Source: Chloroflexota bacterium (GTDB lineage Bacteria > Chloroflexota > Anaerolineae > B4-G1). From it: 25,291 nucleotides of DNA. The stretch is from positions 1 through 25,291 of the forward strand of contig DSAR01000049.1 of assembly GCA_011046405.1 (NCBI GenBank), given 5' to 3'. The notes beneath the pieces were generated by a model. The model was not told the origin of the DNA, did no database searches, and saw only the letters and a list, made by a program, of their open reading frames with translations. This document shows positions 7,087 to 15,405 of the stretch, one piece after another; the first letter of the stretch is position 1; each line of letters opens with the position of its first letter. The translations under genes and the position numbers were made by a program.

Positions 7087-9933
7087 CTAGGTCTGGCGAT
7101 CGATCCACTGGGCGGCGGCTTGCGGCAAGAGCGTCACGGATCCCTGGCGGATCGTCGGATGGGGCAGCGATTCGAGGAAAAATGGGCCGTAGCTCTTGGT
7201 CAACAGGCGCTTGTCGAAGACAGCGACGACGCCCCGGTCGCTGCGGGTGCGAATCAGCCGTCCAAAGCCCTGCAAGAAACGGAGGATTGTCTCTGGCACG
7301 GCGTAATCGAAGAAGGGCTGCTCGAAGGTCTCGGAGCGGGCGGCGAAGATCGGATCACTGGGCACGCTGAAGGGGAGTTTGGCGATCGCCAGGCAACTCA
7401 GAGCCTCGCCGGGCACGTCGACCCCTTCCCAGAAACTGCGCGTGCCCAGGAGCACCCGGCGCTCGCCCGTGCTGAAGTTCTCCAGCAGTTGGACCCGTGA
7501 AACACCCTGTCCCTGGGCCTGCACCGTGATCCCGGCCTGGGTCAGGGGGGCTTTGATGGCCTGCAAAGTGGATCGCAATTGACTGTAAGAGGTGAACAGG
7601 GCCATAGCCCGTCCCCCGGTGGCCCGGAAAAGGGCCGCCATGCCCTGCTCCACCGCCCGCTGATACCCCTGCTGACCAGGCTCCGGGATGTCGTCGATCA
7701 GGTAGACCAGCGTCGAGTTTTCGTAGTCGAAGGGAGAGCCAACGACCAATTCGTCGGCGTCCCAGGCATTCAAGCGCTCGCGCAGGAAATCGAAGGATCC
7801 CCCAATCTGGAGCGTGGCCGAGGTGAGAATGACCGATTCCTTCTCGTGGAACAGGTGCTTCTCCACCATCGGTCCGACGTGGAGCGGCGCGGCGTGCAAG
7901 CGCAGGGCGTCTCGCCGGACGTTGCGCTCGATCCAATAGATCAGATCGTCATCCGGATCGTAGATCATCTGACTGATTTGATCACCGGCCTTTTTTAGCT
8001 GGCGGGCAATCCCCAGGACGTGGGTCTGCAGATCCTTGGCCTCCGAAACGTTAAAGGCGTCTATCTCGCCCAGCCCTCGGATGAGTTCTTCCAGGGTATC
8101 CACGATGGCCTTCACCGGCATGTAGGCGTTGTCCCAGGTGATCTCCACCGTTTCCCAGGCTGGTTGCACTCGTAACCCGGGGGTGACGCGCATCCGAAAG
8201 GCGTACTGGTCACGGCGCCCCTGCTGGTGTTCCTCGACGAATTCCTCCAGAGCCTCGAAGAATGGGGTCAATTGCTCTAGCGCTCGCCGGGCGGTTATCC
8301 CCACCTTGCCGATCGACAATTCGACCTTGGCCATCATCGCCTCGGGCAGACCGACCTTTTGGCACTGCCCCATCACGTCGGCCAGCAGCCCGGTCACGCG
8401 ACCGTTGGGCCGCACGTGGCCGATTTCACGCAGCGTACGCCGCAGGCGGACTTGATCGGTCTCGAAGTGCAGGCCGTTGGTGGTGGCCGATTCCAGGTGA
8501 TGGGCCTCGTCCACGATGAGGTGTTTGTATTCAGGGAGCACCCGGTTTTGGACGGCCACGTCGGCCAACAGGAGGGCGTGGTTGACGATGATGAGGTGGG
8601 ACGACTCGGCCGCTCGCCGGGCGCCGTAGAAGTAACAGGCGCCCTGTTGAAAATACCGGCAGCGCTCCGGGTTACAGCCCTCGTTGTCGGCCGAGAGCCG
8701 GCGCCAGATAGCCTGTTCGACCGCATCGGGAAGAAACAGACGGTCGCCGTCGCCAGCGCCGTCGCCAGCGACGGCGCTGGCGCCCAATAACCAGACCAGG
8801 ATTTTGGCCAATACCCGGGCCTCTTCGGCGCTGCGAGCGCCCCGGCGGCGCGTGGCCTGGAGACGGGCCTGGCACAGGTAGTGGGAGCGGCCCTTCAACA
8901 CCGTGGCCCGGAAGTCGATGGGCAGGATGCGGGCCAGGGTAGGGAGGTCTTTCTGGTAGAGCTGTTCCTGCAGGTTGATGGTGTTGGTGGAGATGATCAC
9001 CGGTTGGCCGTTCTGGACGCCCCAGTAGACGGCGGGAATCAAATAGGCCAACGATTTCCCGACGCCGGTAGGGGCCTCGACCAACAAATGATCTTTGCCA
9101 TTCAGTGCCTGGGCCACGCGGCGCAACATCGCTACCTGCTGCGGGCGGTGCTCGTAACCGGGCAGCTTGGCGTAAAAGGCGCCGTCTGTCTCCAGGAGCG
9201 CGGCCAACCCATCCACATCGAGGGGAGTCGGCTCGGCGGCCGCCTGCAGCCGGCGCGCCTTGCGCGAGACGTCCATCAGCTGCGTCGGCGTCAGAATCTG
9301 CTGCACCGACTGATCCGGCACGCGCTGGCCCGGTGGCCGGTGGGCTGCGGCCTTCAGCGCTTCCTGGAAGAAACGGCCAGCGGCCCATTTCCCCCGCTTG
9401 CCCTGATGGACAATTTCCTTTAAAATCCTTAGGGGCAGCATCTGGGCCCGGTCGAACAACTCACCGAAGAGCTGTTGCGAGGCCACGGCGTCGTCCAATG
9501 CCCGGTGGGCGTGTACTATATTGATGCCCACCATCTGGGCCAGGGATTGGAGGCTGTAGCGTTCGGCGTCGGGGCAGAGCACGCTGGCCAACTCGAAGGT
9601 GTCAAGGTAATCGTTTGTGAATTGATCGGAGTGCTGTTGGAGAAAGGCCAGGTCGAAGTTGACGCTGTGGCCCACCACCGGCGTCTTGCCCACGAAGCGG
9701 GCCAGCGCTGGCAGCACGTCGAACAGCCCCGGCGCATCGGCGACGTCCTCGTCACGGATCCCGGTCAGCTCGGTGATCTTGAGCGGGATGGGCCGACCGG
9801 GATCTACGAAGGTCGAGAAGGTGTCTAATGTTTGGTCACCGCGAAACTTGACGGCGCCAATCTCTATGATGGCGTCCCGTTCGGCGCTCAGGCCGGTGGT
9901 CTCCAGATCGAGAGCAACGTACGTTTGTGACAT
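7087..9933 (-). CDS. dinG: DinG-type helicase with N-terminal DEDDh exonuclease
   Basis: A 948-residue fusion of a DnaQ-like 3'-5' exonuclease and an XPD/DinG superfamily 2 helicase, the layout seen in many Gram-positive and Chloroflexota DinG proteins. The exonuclease motifs are DLETTG (Asp9, Glu11), HSVNFDLAFL near residue 89 and HRALDD near residue 143. The helicase has Walker A EAPTGVGKS (286-294), DEAH in the middle, and motif VI QGFGRLIRTRSDRG near the C-terminus. Four cysteines between Walker A and DEAH (Cys354, then GCNPERCRYFQQGAC) fit an iron-sulfur cluster, unlike the S. aureus homologue that lost the cluster. It likely unwinds damaged or structured DNA. It is first in the minus-strand run; a MITE lies just upstream at 9957-10136. 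Confidence 0.95.
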   Translation of the reverse strand: MSQTYVALDLETTGLSAERDAIIEIGAVKFRGDQTLDTFSTFVDPGRPIPLKITELTGIRDEDVADAPGLFDVLPALARFVGKTPVVGHSVNFDLAFLQQHSDQFTNDYLDTFELASVLCPDAERYSLQSLAQMVGINIVHAHRALDDAVASQQLFGELFDRAQMLPLRILKEIVHQGKRGKWAAGRFFQEALKAAAHRPPGQRVPDQSVQQILTPTQLMDVSRKARRLQAAAEPTPLDVDGLAALLETDGAFYAKLPGYEHRPQQVAMLRRVAQALNGKDHLLVEAPTGVGKSLAYLIPAVYWGVQNGQPVIISTNTINLQEQLYQKDLPTLARILPIDFRATVLKGRSHYLCQARLQATRRRGARSAEEARVLAKILVWLLGASAVAGDGAGDGDRLFLPDAVEQAIWRRLSADNEGCNPERCRYFQQGACYFYGARRAAESSHLIIVNHALLLADVAVQNRVLPEYKHLIVDEAHHLESATTNGLHFETDQVRLRRTLREIGHVRPNGRVTGLLADVMGQCQKVGLPEAMMAKVELSIGKVGITARRALEQLTPFFEALEEFVEEHQQGRRDQYAFRMRVTPGLRVQPAWETVEITWDNAYMPVKAIVDTLEELIRGLGEIDAFNVSEAKDLQTHVLGIARQLKKAGDQISQMIYDPDDDLIYWIERNVRRDALRLHAAPLHVGPMVEKHLFHEKESVILTSATLQIGGSFDFLRERLNAWDADELVVGSPFDYENSTLVYLIDDIPEPGQQGYQRAVEQGMAALFRATGGRAMALFTSYSQLRSTLQAIKAPLTQAGITVQAQGQGVSRVQLLENFSTGERRVLLGTRSFWEGVDVPGEALSCLAIAKLPFSVPSDPIFAARSETFEQPFFDYAVPETILRFLQGFGRLIRTRSDRGVVAVFDKRLLTKSYGPFFLESLPHPTIRQGSVTLLPQAAAQWIDRQT

Positions 9934-9956
9934 AGTGACTCATTTCTAGTCTGCAA

Positions 9957-10136
9957 GCAACTACTCACCTTGTGCCCGCCGGATCACAATCCGGCCGCCG
10001 GATCACAATCCGGCCGCCGGATCACAATCCGGCCACTTGCAGGCAACGTGCTGGCTTCTGTCACCAACCTGCCCATAGCCCGTGCGACATCGGCGCGGAT
10101 TGTGATCCGCACCGCACACGTAGGCTGAGTAGTTAC
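9957..10136 (+). mobile_element. MITE family B, copy 1 (180 bp, 8-bp TSD)
   Basis: Left end GCAACTACTCACC and right end AGGCTGAGTAGTTAC are inverted repeats. An exact 8-bp duplication GTCTGCAA flanks it at 9949-9956 and 10137-10144. Inside are three perfect tandem 19-bp units at 9977-10033, each a self-complementary hairpin (GCCGGAT, CACA loop, ATCCGGC), and near the right end the inverted counterpart GCGGATTGTGATCCGC. GTAAC ends with an 8-bp duplication would fit mobilisation by an IS66-like transposase; that is an inference. It fills most of the divergent spacer between dinG and the MoxR gene, so their promoters may lie within or beside it. Confidence 0.88.
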
Positions 10137-10217
10137 GTCTGCAATAGGCAGCAAGGGCATTATACCCCAGGGGCTGGGATGGGACAAGGCAGCTTTTCTA
10201 GCAAACAGGAGAATAAG

Positions 10218-11156
10218 ATGATTTCTGAAAGCGCTGTTCGTGTGCGTGAAAATATCCAGCAGGTGATCGTCGGCAAGGATGAGGTGATCGACATGGCGAT
10301 GGTCGCCGTGCTCTGTGAGGGGCACGTCTTGTTGGAGGACGTCCCCGGGATCGGCAAGACGATGCTGGCCCGTTCTATCGCCAGGACGTTGGGGTGTCGT
10401 TTCCAACGCATTCAGTTCACGCCGGACCTGCTCCCTTCGGACGTGACCGGGATCAACTACTTCAACCAGAAGAATCAAGAGTTCGAGTTCCGGCCGGGGC
10501 CGGTGCTTTCCCACGTTGTCCTGGCCGACGAGATCAACCGGGCCACCCCGCGCACCCAGTCGGCGCTATTGGAGGCTATGCAGGAGCAGCAGATCACCAT
10601 CGACGGCGTCACCCATCGCTTGCCGCGCCCGTTCATGGTCCTGGCGACCCAGAATCCCATCGAGCTTGAGGGGACCTTCCCCCTGCCCGAGGCGCAGGTC
10701 GATCGTTTCCTGATCAAACTGCCGATGGGGTATCCCACCGAGGAAGAGGAGCACCAGATACTTTTGCGTTTTCAACGAGAGGATCCCCTGGAGGATTTGG
10801 AAGCGGTCACCAAGCCGGATGAACTGACCGAGATGCAGTGGGCGGTGCGCCAGGTGCGGGTCGAGAATTCGGTGCGGAAATACATCGTGGATGTCGTGCG
10901 GGCGACGCGCGCTCACCCGGAGATCCAGCTGGGCGTGAGCCCCCGGGGGACGTTGGCGCTGTACAAGTGCGCCCAGGCGTGGGCGGCGATTCGAGGCCGG
11001 GAATACGTCCTGCCCGACGACGTCAAGCTGCTGGCGCCCTACGTACTCACGCACCGCATCATCATCAGTCCTGCGACGCGGCTGCGGGGGCGGGAGATCG
11101 CCGACGTGCTGATGGACGTCATCGACACGGTGCCGGTGCCCGTCGAAAGGATATAG
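10218..11156 (+). CDS. MoxR family AAA+ ATPase
   Basis: A 312-residue MoxR-type AAA+ ATPase, the normal family length. Walker A is EDVPGIGKT (residues 40-48), Walker B is VVLADEINRA (100-109) and the sensor region contains ATQNPIE. MoxR proteins act as chaperone-like ATPases that mature or insert cofactors into partner complexes, commonly encoded next to DUF58 proteins as here. The start is ATG 10218, with AGGAG six bases upstream; an open frame continues about 80 codons further upstream but only through MITE sequence. The DUF58 gene follows after a few bases, so the two form an operon. Confidence 0.95.
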   Translation: MISESAVRVRENIQQVIVGKDEVIDMAMVAVLCEGHVLLEDVPGIGKTMLARSIARTLGCRFQRIQFTPDLLPSDVTGINYFNQKNQEFEFRPGPVLSHVVLADEINRATPRTQSALLEAMQEQQITIDGVTHRLPRPFMVLATQNPIELEGTFPLPEAQVDRFLIKLPMGYPTEEEEHQILLRFQREDPLEDLEAVTKPDELTEMQWAVRQVRVENSVRKYIVDVVRATRAHPEIQLGVSPRGTLALYKCAQAWAAIRGREYVLPDDVKLLAPYVLTHRIIISPATRLRGREIADVLMDVIDTVPVPVERI

Positions 11157-11194
11157 GGGCCGTGCGCTCATCGAGAGGACGTCCCCCGGCGGGG

Positions 11195-12616
11195 ATGCGA
11201 GATCAAGAAGCAGTCGATCCCGGCGAGGCCCGGACCGACGAAGAGGTCATGTCGGTGGCGCGGACGGCGCTGGTCGAGGACGAGCGCCGCTCCCAGTTCA
11301 GCGTCGTCTGGTTCGAGATGATCGTCCTGGTGATCGTCGTCGGGCTGATCCTGCGCCAACAGGCGCTGCTCATCCTGGGCGCCTGTCTGCTGGTCGTCGT
11401 CCCTGTCTCCTGGTGGTGGAAACAGGTGGCGCTGCGCCGCGTCGAGTACGAGCGTTACTTCGACAAATGGCGCGCCTTTCCCGGCGAAACGTTCGAGATG
11501 ACGATCCGCATCACCAACCGCAAGTTGCTCCCCCTGAGTTGGCTGGAGGTTAGCGACGAGATCCCGATGGCTCTCCCGTTGGCGGAAGGGGTGCTGGCGC
11601 CCACATACGCCCCGCAGATTGGCCGGCTCGAGGCGGTATTTTCGCTGCGCTGGTACGAACGCCTGCAACGCCGGTACCGGTTGCGTTGCCCGGCGCGCGG
11701 TATCTACACCCTGGGACCGGTTTACCTCAAGTCGGGGGACATTTTCACCCTGTTCGAGCAGCAGGGCCACTTGCCCATTCGAGACCGGGTGGTGATTTAT
11801 CCCCAGATCTGGGCGATGGAAGATCTGGGGCTGCCCGCCAAGGAGCCCTTCGGCGAGCGCAAGACCCCCTATCTCCTGATCAAGGATCCCCTGCGCACCC
11901 GGGGCATCCGCGATTACCATCCCGAGGACGACCTGCGCTACGTCCATTGGAAGGCGACCGCCCACCGGGGCGAGTTGCAGGTGCGAGTGCTGGAACCCAC
12001 GGCGACGCTCAACCTGGTCATTCTGCTCAACGTGAACACCTTCGAACATCACTGGCAGGGCGTCATTCCAGAACTTTTCGAGCGCACCATCAGCGTGGCT
12101 GGCTCGCTGGCGACCTGGGCGGTGGGACAGAAGTACAAGGTGGGCCTGGTCGCCAACGGCAGCTGGCCTCTCTCAGATCAGCCGGTGCGGGTGCCGCCGG
12201 GTCGCTCTCCCAGCCAGTTGACGGCCATCCTGGAATCGTTGGCCGCCGTGACCAGTTTCGCCACGATGTCGATCGAGGAGTTGTTGCGCCGCGAAAGCCC
12301 GCGCCTGCCCTGGGGAGCTACATTGATCGTGGTGACCGCCATCGTGACCGAGCCGTTGGCCGCGTCGATCCTGCGCCTGCACGACGCCGGGCGGCAGATT
12401 GCGTTGGTCTCGCTGGCCGACGAGCCTCCACCGCGCATCGAAGGGGTTCCGACGTACCACTTGTCTGAATCGACGCCGATCTTCCAACAGCGGGAAAGCG
12501 GCATCCAGAACGCGCGGAGAGCGCTGCAAGCGGCCGGGTTGGGCGCCATCGTCGATGGAGGGACGCCCCATGCGCCAACACGAGATCCCATCCAGGGGGA
12601 GGTAGCCGGTGAATAG
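11195..12616 (+). CDS. DUF58 domain protein, membrane-anchored
   Basis: A 473-residue protein with two adjacent membrane segments near the N-terminus (FEMIVLVIVVGLILRQQALLILGACLLVVVPV). A beta-rich region follows, then the DUF58 signature around FGERKTPYLLIKDPLRTRGIRDYHPEDDLRYVHWKATAHRGEL, and a C-terminal vWA-like half. DUF58 proteins are partners of MoxR ATPases and are proposed to act in envelope or complex maturation; the biochemical role is unknown. The start is uncertain: ATG 11195 is given, GTG 11162 (just after a G-rich stretch) and ATG 11249 (after GAAGAGG) are alternatives. It overlaps the next gene by eight bases, which supports a three-gene operon. Confidence 0.9.
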   Translation: MRDQEAVDPGEARTDEEVMSVARTALVEDERRSQFSVVWFEMIVLVIVVGLILRQQALLILGACLLVVVPVSWWWKQVALRRVEYERYFDKWRAFPGETFEMTIRITNRKLLPLSWLEVSDEIPMALPLAEGVLAPTYAPQIGRLEAVFSLRWYERLQRRYRLRCPARGIYTLGPVYLKSGDIFTLFEQQGHLPIRDRVVIYPQIWAMEDLGLPAKEPFGERKTPYLLIKDPLRTRGIRDYHPEDDLRYVHWKATAHRGELQVRVLEPTATLNLVILLNVNTFEHHWQGVIPELFERTISVAGSLATWAVGQKYKVGLVANGSWPLSDQPVRVPPGRSPSQLTAILESLAAVTSFATMSIEELLRRESPRLPWGATLIVVTAIVTEPLAASILRLHDAGRQIALVSLADEPPPRIEGVPTYHLSESTPIFQQRESGIQNARRALQAAGLGAIVDGGTPHAPTRDPIQGEVAGE

Positions 12617-14048
12617 ATTCTTCAGCCGCGCGCGCCACGAGATGGTATTGGTCTCCCTGGGCGTGATGGACGTGTGCGTGATTGCGCCCCTGTTTGCCGC
12701 GATTCTCTCGATCATCCTGGGGACGGCATCGCTGCTCCCGGTGACCGGCCTCGTCCTCGTCGTAATTCTCGGCATCCATTACGTCATCCGGCTGGGGTTG
12801 CGGGTCCCGTTGGCCCCCTGGACACGCTCGGCGCTCCTGGGATTGGGGATGTTGGTCAGCGCGTTGTTCGTGGTCCACCGGCTGTTTTACGCTTCGACCC
12901 CTTTCTGGCATCCCGCCTGGCTCGTCGAGGCATTCGATAAATTGCTACGCGAGGGATTGACGCAGGACGTCGCCGTGTTCTTGTTGACTGTGTTCCTGTG
13001 GTGGCGCGGCATCGTCCTGACCCAGCGCCGCCTCGACAGCGAGAGCGTTGCCTTCCGCTTTCGCCTGGGCGTGGTGATGTTGGCCGTGACGGTGGCGGTA
13101 GCCGGCATCATTTTCGAATGGGCGTTGGAGGGTTTCGTCTTCGTCTTTTTCTTTGTCAGCCTGACGGGCATCGCGCTGGCGCGGGCCGAGGAGGTCGGCG
13201 AGCAGCGGGGGGGAAGTCAGTCGCCCTTTGGGTGGCCATGGCTGGCGATGATCGCCATGACGGCCACGGTGATCCTGGTCGTCGCGGCGGGCCTGTCAAC
13301 TCTCATCACGGGTGAGAATCTCGGACGGTTGGCGCTACCTTCATTGTCGATCCTGCGCTATCTGTTGGAAGGATTGCTTTACCTGGTGTTCGCCTTGCTC
13401 GACGTCATTTTGCGGGGGATCATCCGGTTGTTGGGTGGGGTTTTCAAGGGCGTCGACTTCGGCGGTCTCGACGGACTCGTCGGGACGCCGGCCCCGCCCT
13501 CGGTGGGAGAGCCCGGAACGCCGCCGCTGACGCCCGAGCAATTGGCGATGATTCGAACGCTCGGCACCATCGGAGGCATTCTCTTTCTCCTGGCTATCGT
13601 GGCCTTTTCACTGCGCAAATTGCGCGCCCGCCGGGAGCGGGATCAGGCCGAGATGCGCGAATCGGTGTGGCAGGGGATGAACCTGCGCCAATCGCTGGCG
13701 GATATGTTGCAAGAGGGGCGCGAAAGACTGGGCGACGCCGCGGATGCGTTGGGCCACTCGGGGCTGGGGCGTCTGTTTGCCGCGATGACCATCCGGCGCA
13801 TCTACGCCCTGCTGAATGCGCTGGCGGCGGAACAGGGATACCCCCGTGCGCCCCAGGAGACGCCCTACGAATACCTGCCGGTTCTCACCGATGCCTATCC
13901 GGCACACGTAGAAGACTTGCAGCGCATCACCGACGCCTACGTCGCTGTGCACTACGGGGAGGTCCCCGAAAGCGTGCAGGCCCTGGAGGCGATTCGCGCA
14001 AGTTGGGATCAGGTGCGGAGAGAGATGAGAGATGAGAGTGGAGAGTAG
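12609..14048 (+). CDS. Multi-pass membrane protein with C-terminal DUF4129
   Basis: A 479-residue protein starting at GTG 12609 behind GGAGG, overlapping the DUF58 stop by eight bases. About eight hydrophobic segments lie in residues 10-330, with examples at VMDVCVIAPLFAAILSIILG and GIIFEWALEGFVFVFFFVSL. A cytoplasmic tail ends in the DUF4129 pattern: IRRIYALLNALAAEQGYPRAPQETPYEYLPVL, then DLQRITDAYVAVHYGEV. In other genomes DUF4129 is often the tail of a transglutaminase-like membrane protein next to MoxR and DUF58; here no transglutaminase catalytic domain is seen. It probably forms a membrane complex with the two upstream products. Function is not established. Confidence 0.85.
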   Translation: MNRFFSRARHEMVLVSLGVMDVCVIAPLFAAILSIILGTASLLPVTGLVLVVILGIHYVIRLGLRVPLAPWTRSALLGLGMLVSALFVVHRLFYASTPFWHPAWLVEAFDKLLREGLTQDVAVFLLTVFLWWRGIVLTQRRLDSESVAFRFRLGVVMLAVTVAVAGIIFEWALEGFVFVFFFVSLTGIALARAEEVGEQRGGSQSPFGWPWLAMIAMTATVILVVAAGLSTLITGENLGRLALPSLSILRYLLEGLLYLVFALLDVILRGIIRLLGGVFKGVDFGGLDGLVGTPAPPSVGEPGTPPLTPEQLAMIRTLGTIGGILFLLAIVAFSLRKLRARRERDQAEMRESVWQGMNLRQSLADMLQEGRERLGDAADALGHSGLGRLFAAMTIRRIYALLNALAAEQGYPRAPQETPYEYLPVLTDAYPAHVEDLQRITDAYVAVHYGEVPESVQALEAIRASWDQVRREMRDESGE

Positions 14049-14072
14049 AGAGGAGAGAGGGAATACGACGCC

Positions 14073-14100
14073 TTGCGCTTGGGGACGTTTGAGGTATACT
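14073..14100 (+). promoter_or_regulatory. Candidate sigma-70-type promoter for mntA-hepT
   Basis: TTGCGC at 14073-14078 and TATACT at 14095-14100 are separated by 16 bases, about 30 bases before the antitoxin start at 14132. The spacing and -10 match are good and the -35 is moderate. Confidence 0.5.
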
Positions 14101-14131
14101 GGGGGAGCGCCGAAAAATAAGAGGGCCTACT

Positions 14132-14617
14132 ATGCCCAATCCGAATGACGACATAAAATCACAGCGCCAACGAGAGTCCCGCAGGATTTTGGATCGGCTG
14201 GCGTGCGTTCTCCCACCGATTCTCTCGTGTCATCCCGTGGACGCGGCCTACGTCTACGGTTCGGTGGCACGGGGGACGGTGACCGCCTTCAGTGACGTGG
14301 ATATTGCCCTGCTCCTGTCCACCTCGATGCCGCCCTACGAGCGCTTGATGTTCGAGATGACGCTCCAGGGGGAAATCGAGATCCAGGGGGGCGATCTTCC
14401 AACGGTCGACGTGCGGACGCTCAACGAAGCACCGTTGATGGTTCGGGGACGGATCGTGCAACAGGGTATCCTGGTCTACGAGGGAGACCACGCGCGCCGG
14501 GTGGCCTTCGAGGTGGCGACCCGTAAGCGATATTTCGATTTCGCGCCCAAGGCCCGGCGCTGGCGGGATGCGTTTCTACAGCGCGTTCACCGGGAGGGAT
14601 TGCGTTCGCATGGTTGA
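14132..14617 (+). CDS. MntA-type nucleotidyltransferase antitoxin
   Basis: A 161-residue minimal nucleotidyltransferase (MNT). The motif GSVARG (residues 43-48) followed by SDVDIAL, with Asp55 and Asp57, is the polymerase-beta-type active site; the third acidic residue is probably in the DLPTVDVRTL segment near residue 97. In characterised MntA/HepT pairs the MNT protein transfers AMP groups onto a tyrosine near the active site of the HEPN toxin and so silences it. The gene overlaps the next one by eight bases (ATGGTTGA), the usual arrangement for such pairs. Its partner is now interrupted by a MITE, so the antitoxin may be an orphan. Confidence 0.88.
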   Translation: MPNPNDDIKSQRQRESRRILDRLACVLPPILSCHPVDAAYVYGSVARGTVTAFSDVDIALLLSTSMPPYERLMFEMTLQGEIEIQGGDLPTVDVRTLNEAPLMVRGRIVQQGILVYEGDHARRVAFEVATRKRYFDFAPKARRWRDAFLQRVHREGLRSHG

Positions 14618-15180
14618 TCCAGATACCCTGGCCTCTATCCTCAGCAACCTGAGAGATTCCTTGGAGAAGTTGGATATCCTGGCTGCATTGCCACAAGATC
14701 TCTTGAGCCAGGATTTTACCAACTTAGAGAGTGCCAAGCATCTGCTACAGGTTTCTATTGAGTGCTGCCTGGACGTTGCACATCACATCGTTGCCGACGA
14801 GGGCTACCAATCGCCTGAGAATAACTATGATACCTTCGTATCATCTCAATAAACCGGGGCAAACTCGCTCGGGCCGGTCTCCTGACCGTGCCCGCTGTGG
14901 CTCGGTCGGGAGACCGGCCACAGCTCCCCAACTTATTGAGAAGATACATACCTTCGTTGTTTTAGCGGAGCATGGCGTCCTGCCCGATCACTTCATGCCT
15001 ACCCTGCGACAGATGGTCAGTTTTCGTAATCGCGTGGTGCACCTCTATTGGGATGTGGATGATATCGTCGTCTATCGCATTCTGCAAGAAAATCTGGACG
15101 ACTTTGAAACGTATATTGGCTACGTGTTAAACTTTATTCAGTCAGACTCGGGTAATCCGGAGCCAACAAAGGACTCATGA
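14610..15180 (+). pseudogene. HepT-like HEPN toxin gene interrupted by MITE-A
   Basis: Codons 1-76 (14610-14837) end in YDTF. The element at 14838-14947 follows, then after the second duplication the frame resumes at 14956 as VVLAEHGVLPDHF and runs to the stop at 15178-15180. Removing the element and one duplication gives a continuous 150-residue HepT-type protein with the HEPN RNase motif R100-N-R-V-V-H105 followed by Tyr107. As it stands, translation adds only VSSQ after residue 76 and stops, losing the catalytic motif. The element plus duplication is 118 bp, so the downstream half is also out of frame. I conclude the toxin is inactivated, leaving the MNT antitoxin without a target from this locus. 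Confidence 0.88.
14838..14947 (+). mobile_element. MITE family A, copy 2 (110 bp, 8-bp TSD)
   Basis: Terminal inverted repeats GTATCATCTCAATAA and TTATTGAGAAGATAC differ at one position. An exact 8-bp duplication ATACCTTC lies at 14830-14837 and 14948-14955. The interior matches the copy at 2956 and carries the same long palindrome. It is inserted in the HepT-like gene. No transposase is encoded. Confidence 0.93.
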
Positions 15181-15241
15181 TTATCAGATACCAAGAGGAT
15201 AAAATAGTGTTCACGTTAAATCACCGCCGTACATGAAGACA

Positions 15242-15405
15242 GGCCTGGGGCGCCGGTTGGCGCCTGCAGGCCAGCCCGCACACGTCGGGGGGCGGTGCTT
15301 CAACCGTGCCCTGAGTTTGGACGTGGTGCGCCCTCCTGAAGGGCGAACGACCGCCGCCGGCGTGTGCGGGATTTCGCAGTAACTCGCGAAATCCCTTTTC
15401 TTTTT
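15242..15405 (+). promoter_or_regulatory. Structured RNA leader upstream of yedE (unassigned class)
   Basis: The plus strand folds strongly by eye. Hairpin P1 at 15242-15272 (GGCCTG/CAGGCC outer and GGCGCC/GGCGCC inner, GGTT loop). Long-range helix P2 of ten perfect pairs, CCCGCACACG at 15275-15284 with CGTGTGCGGG at 15361-15370. Inside P2 are hairpins at 15288-15311 and at 15329-15345 (CGCCCT/AGGGCG). The 3' arm of P2 shares its last three bases with the 5' arm of the terminator at 15368, an arrangement typical of transcriptional attenuators. I could not match it to a known riboswitch, tRNA-Sec or a housekeeping ncRNA. It could instead be an interspersed palindromic repeat. Confidence 0.5.
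15368..15405 (+). terminator. Rho-independent terminator
   Basis: A perfect ten-pair stem, GGGATTTCGC at 15368-15377 with GCGAAATCCC at 15386-15395 and an eight-base loop, is followed by TTTTCTTTTT. It either ends transcripts from the toxin-antitoxin side or attenuates yedE transcription, given the structured leader just before it. Confidence 0.85.

Noticed and set aside
9972..10217. N-terminal extension of the MoxR ATPase by about 80 residues
   Set aside because: The extension is translated MITE sequence; ATG 10218 has a proper ribosome binding site and gives the normal family length.
14731..15180. 149-codon frame reading through the MITE into the HEPN half of the toxin
   Set aside because: Its first half is in the wrong frame of the HepT gene and it lacks a ribosome binding site; the TSD analysis explains the structure as an interrupted gene.
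15275..15370. Possible tRNA-Sec (selC), because a 96-base stem-closed RNA contains CTTCAA near its middle
   Set aside because: There is no T-loop GTTCGA-type sequence, no D arm, and the hairpins do not fit a tRNA-Sec cloverleaf.
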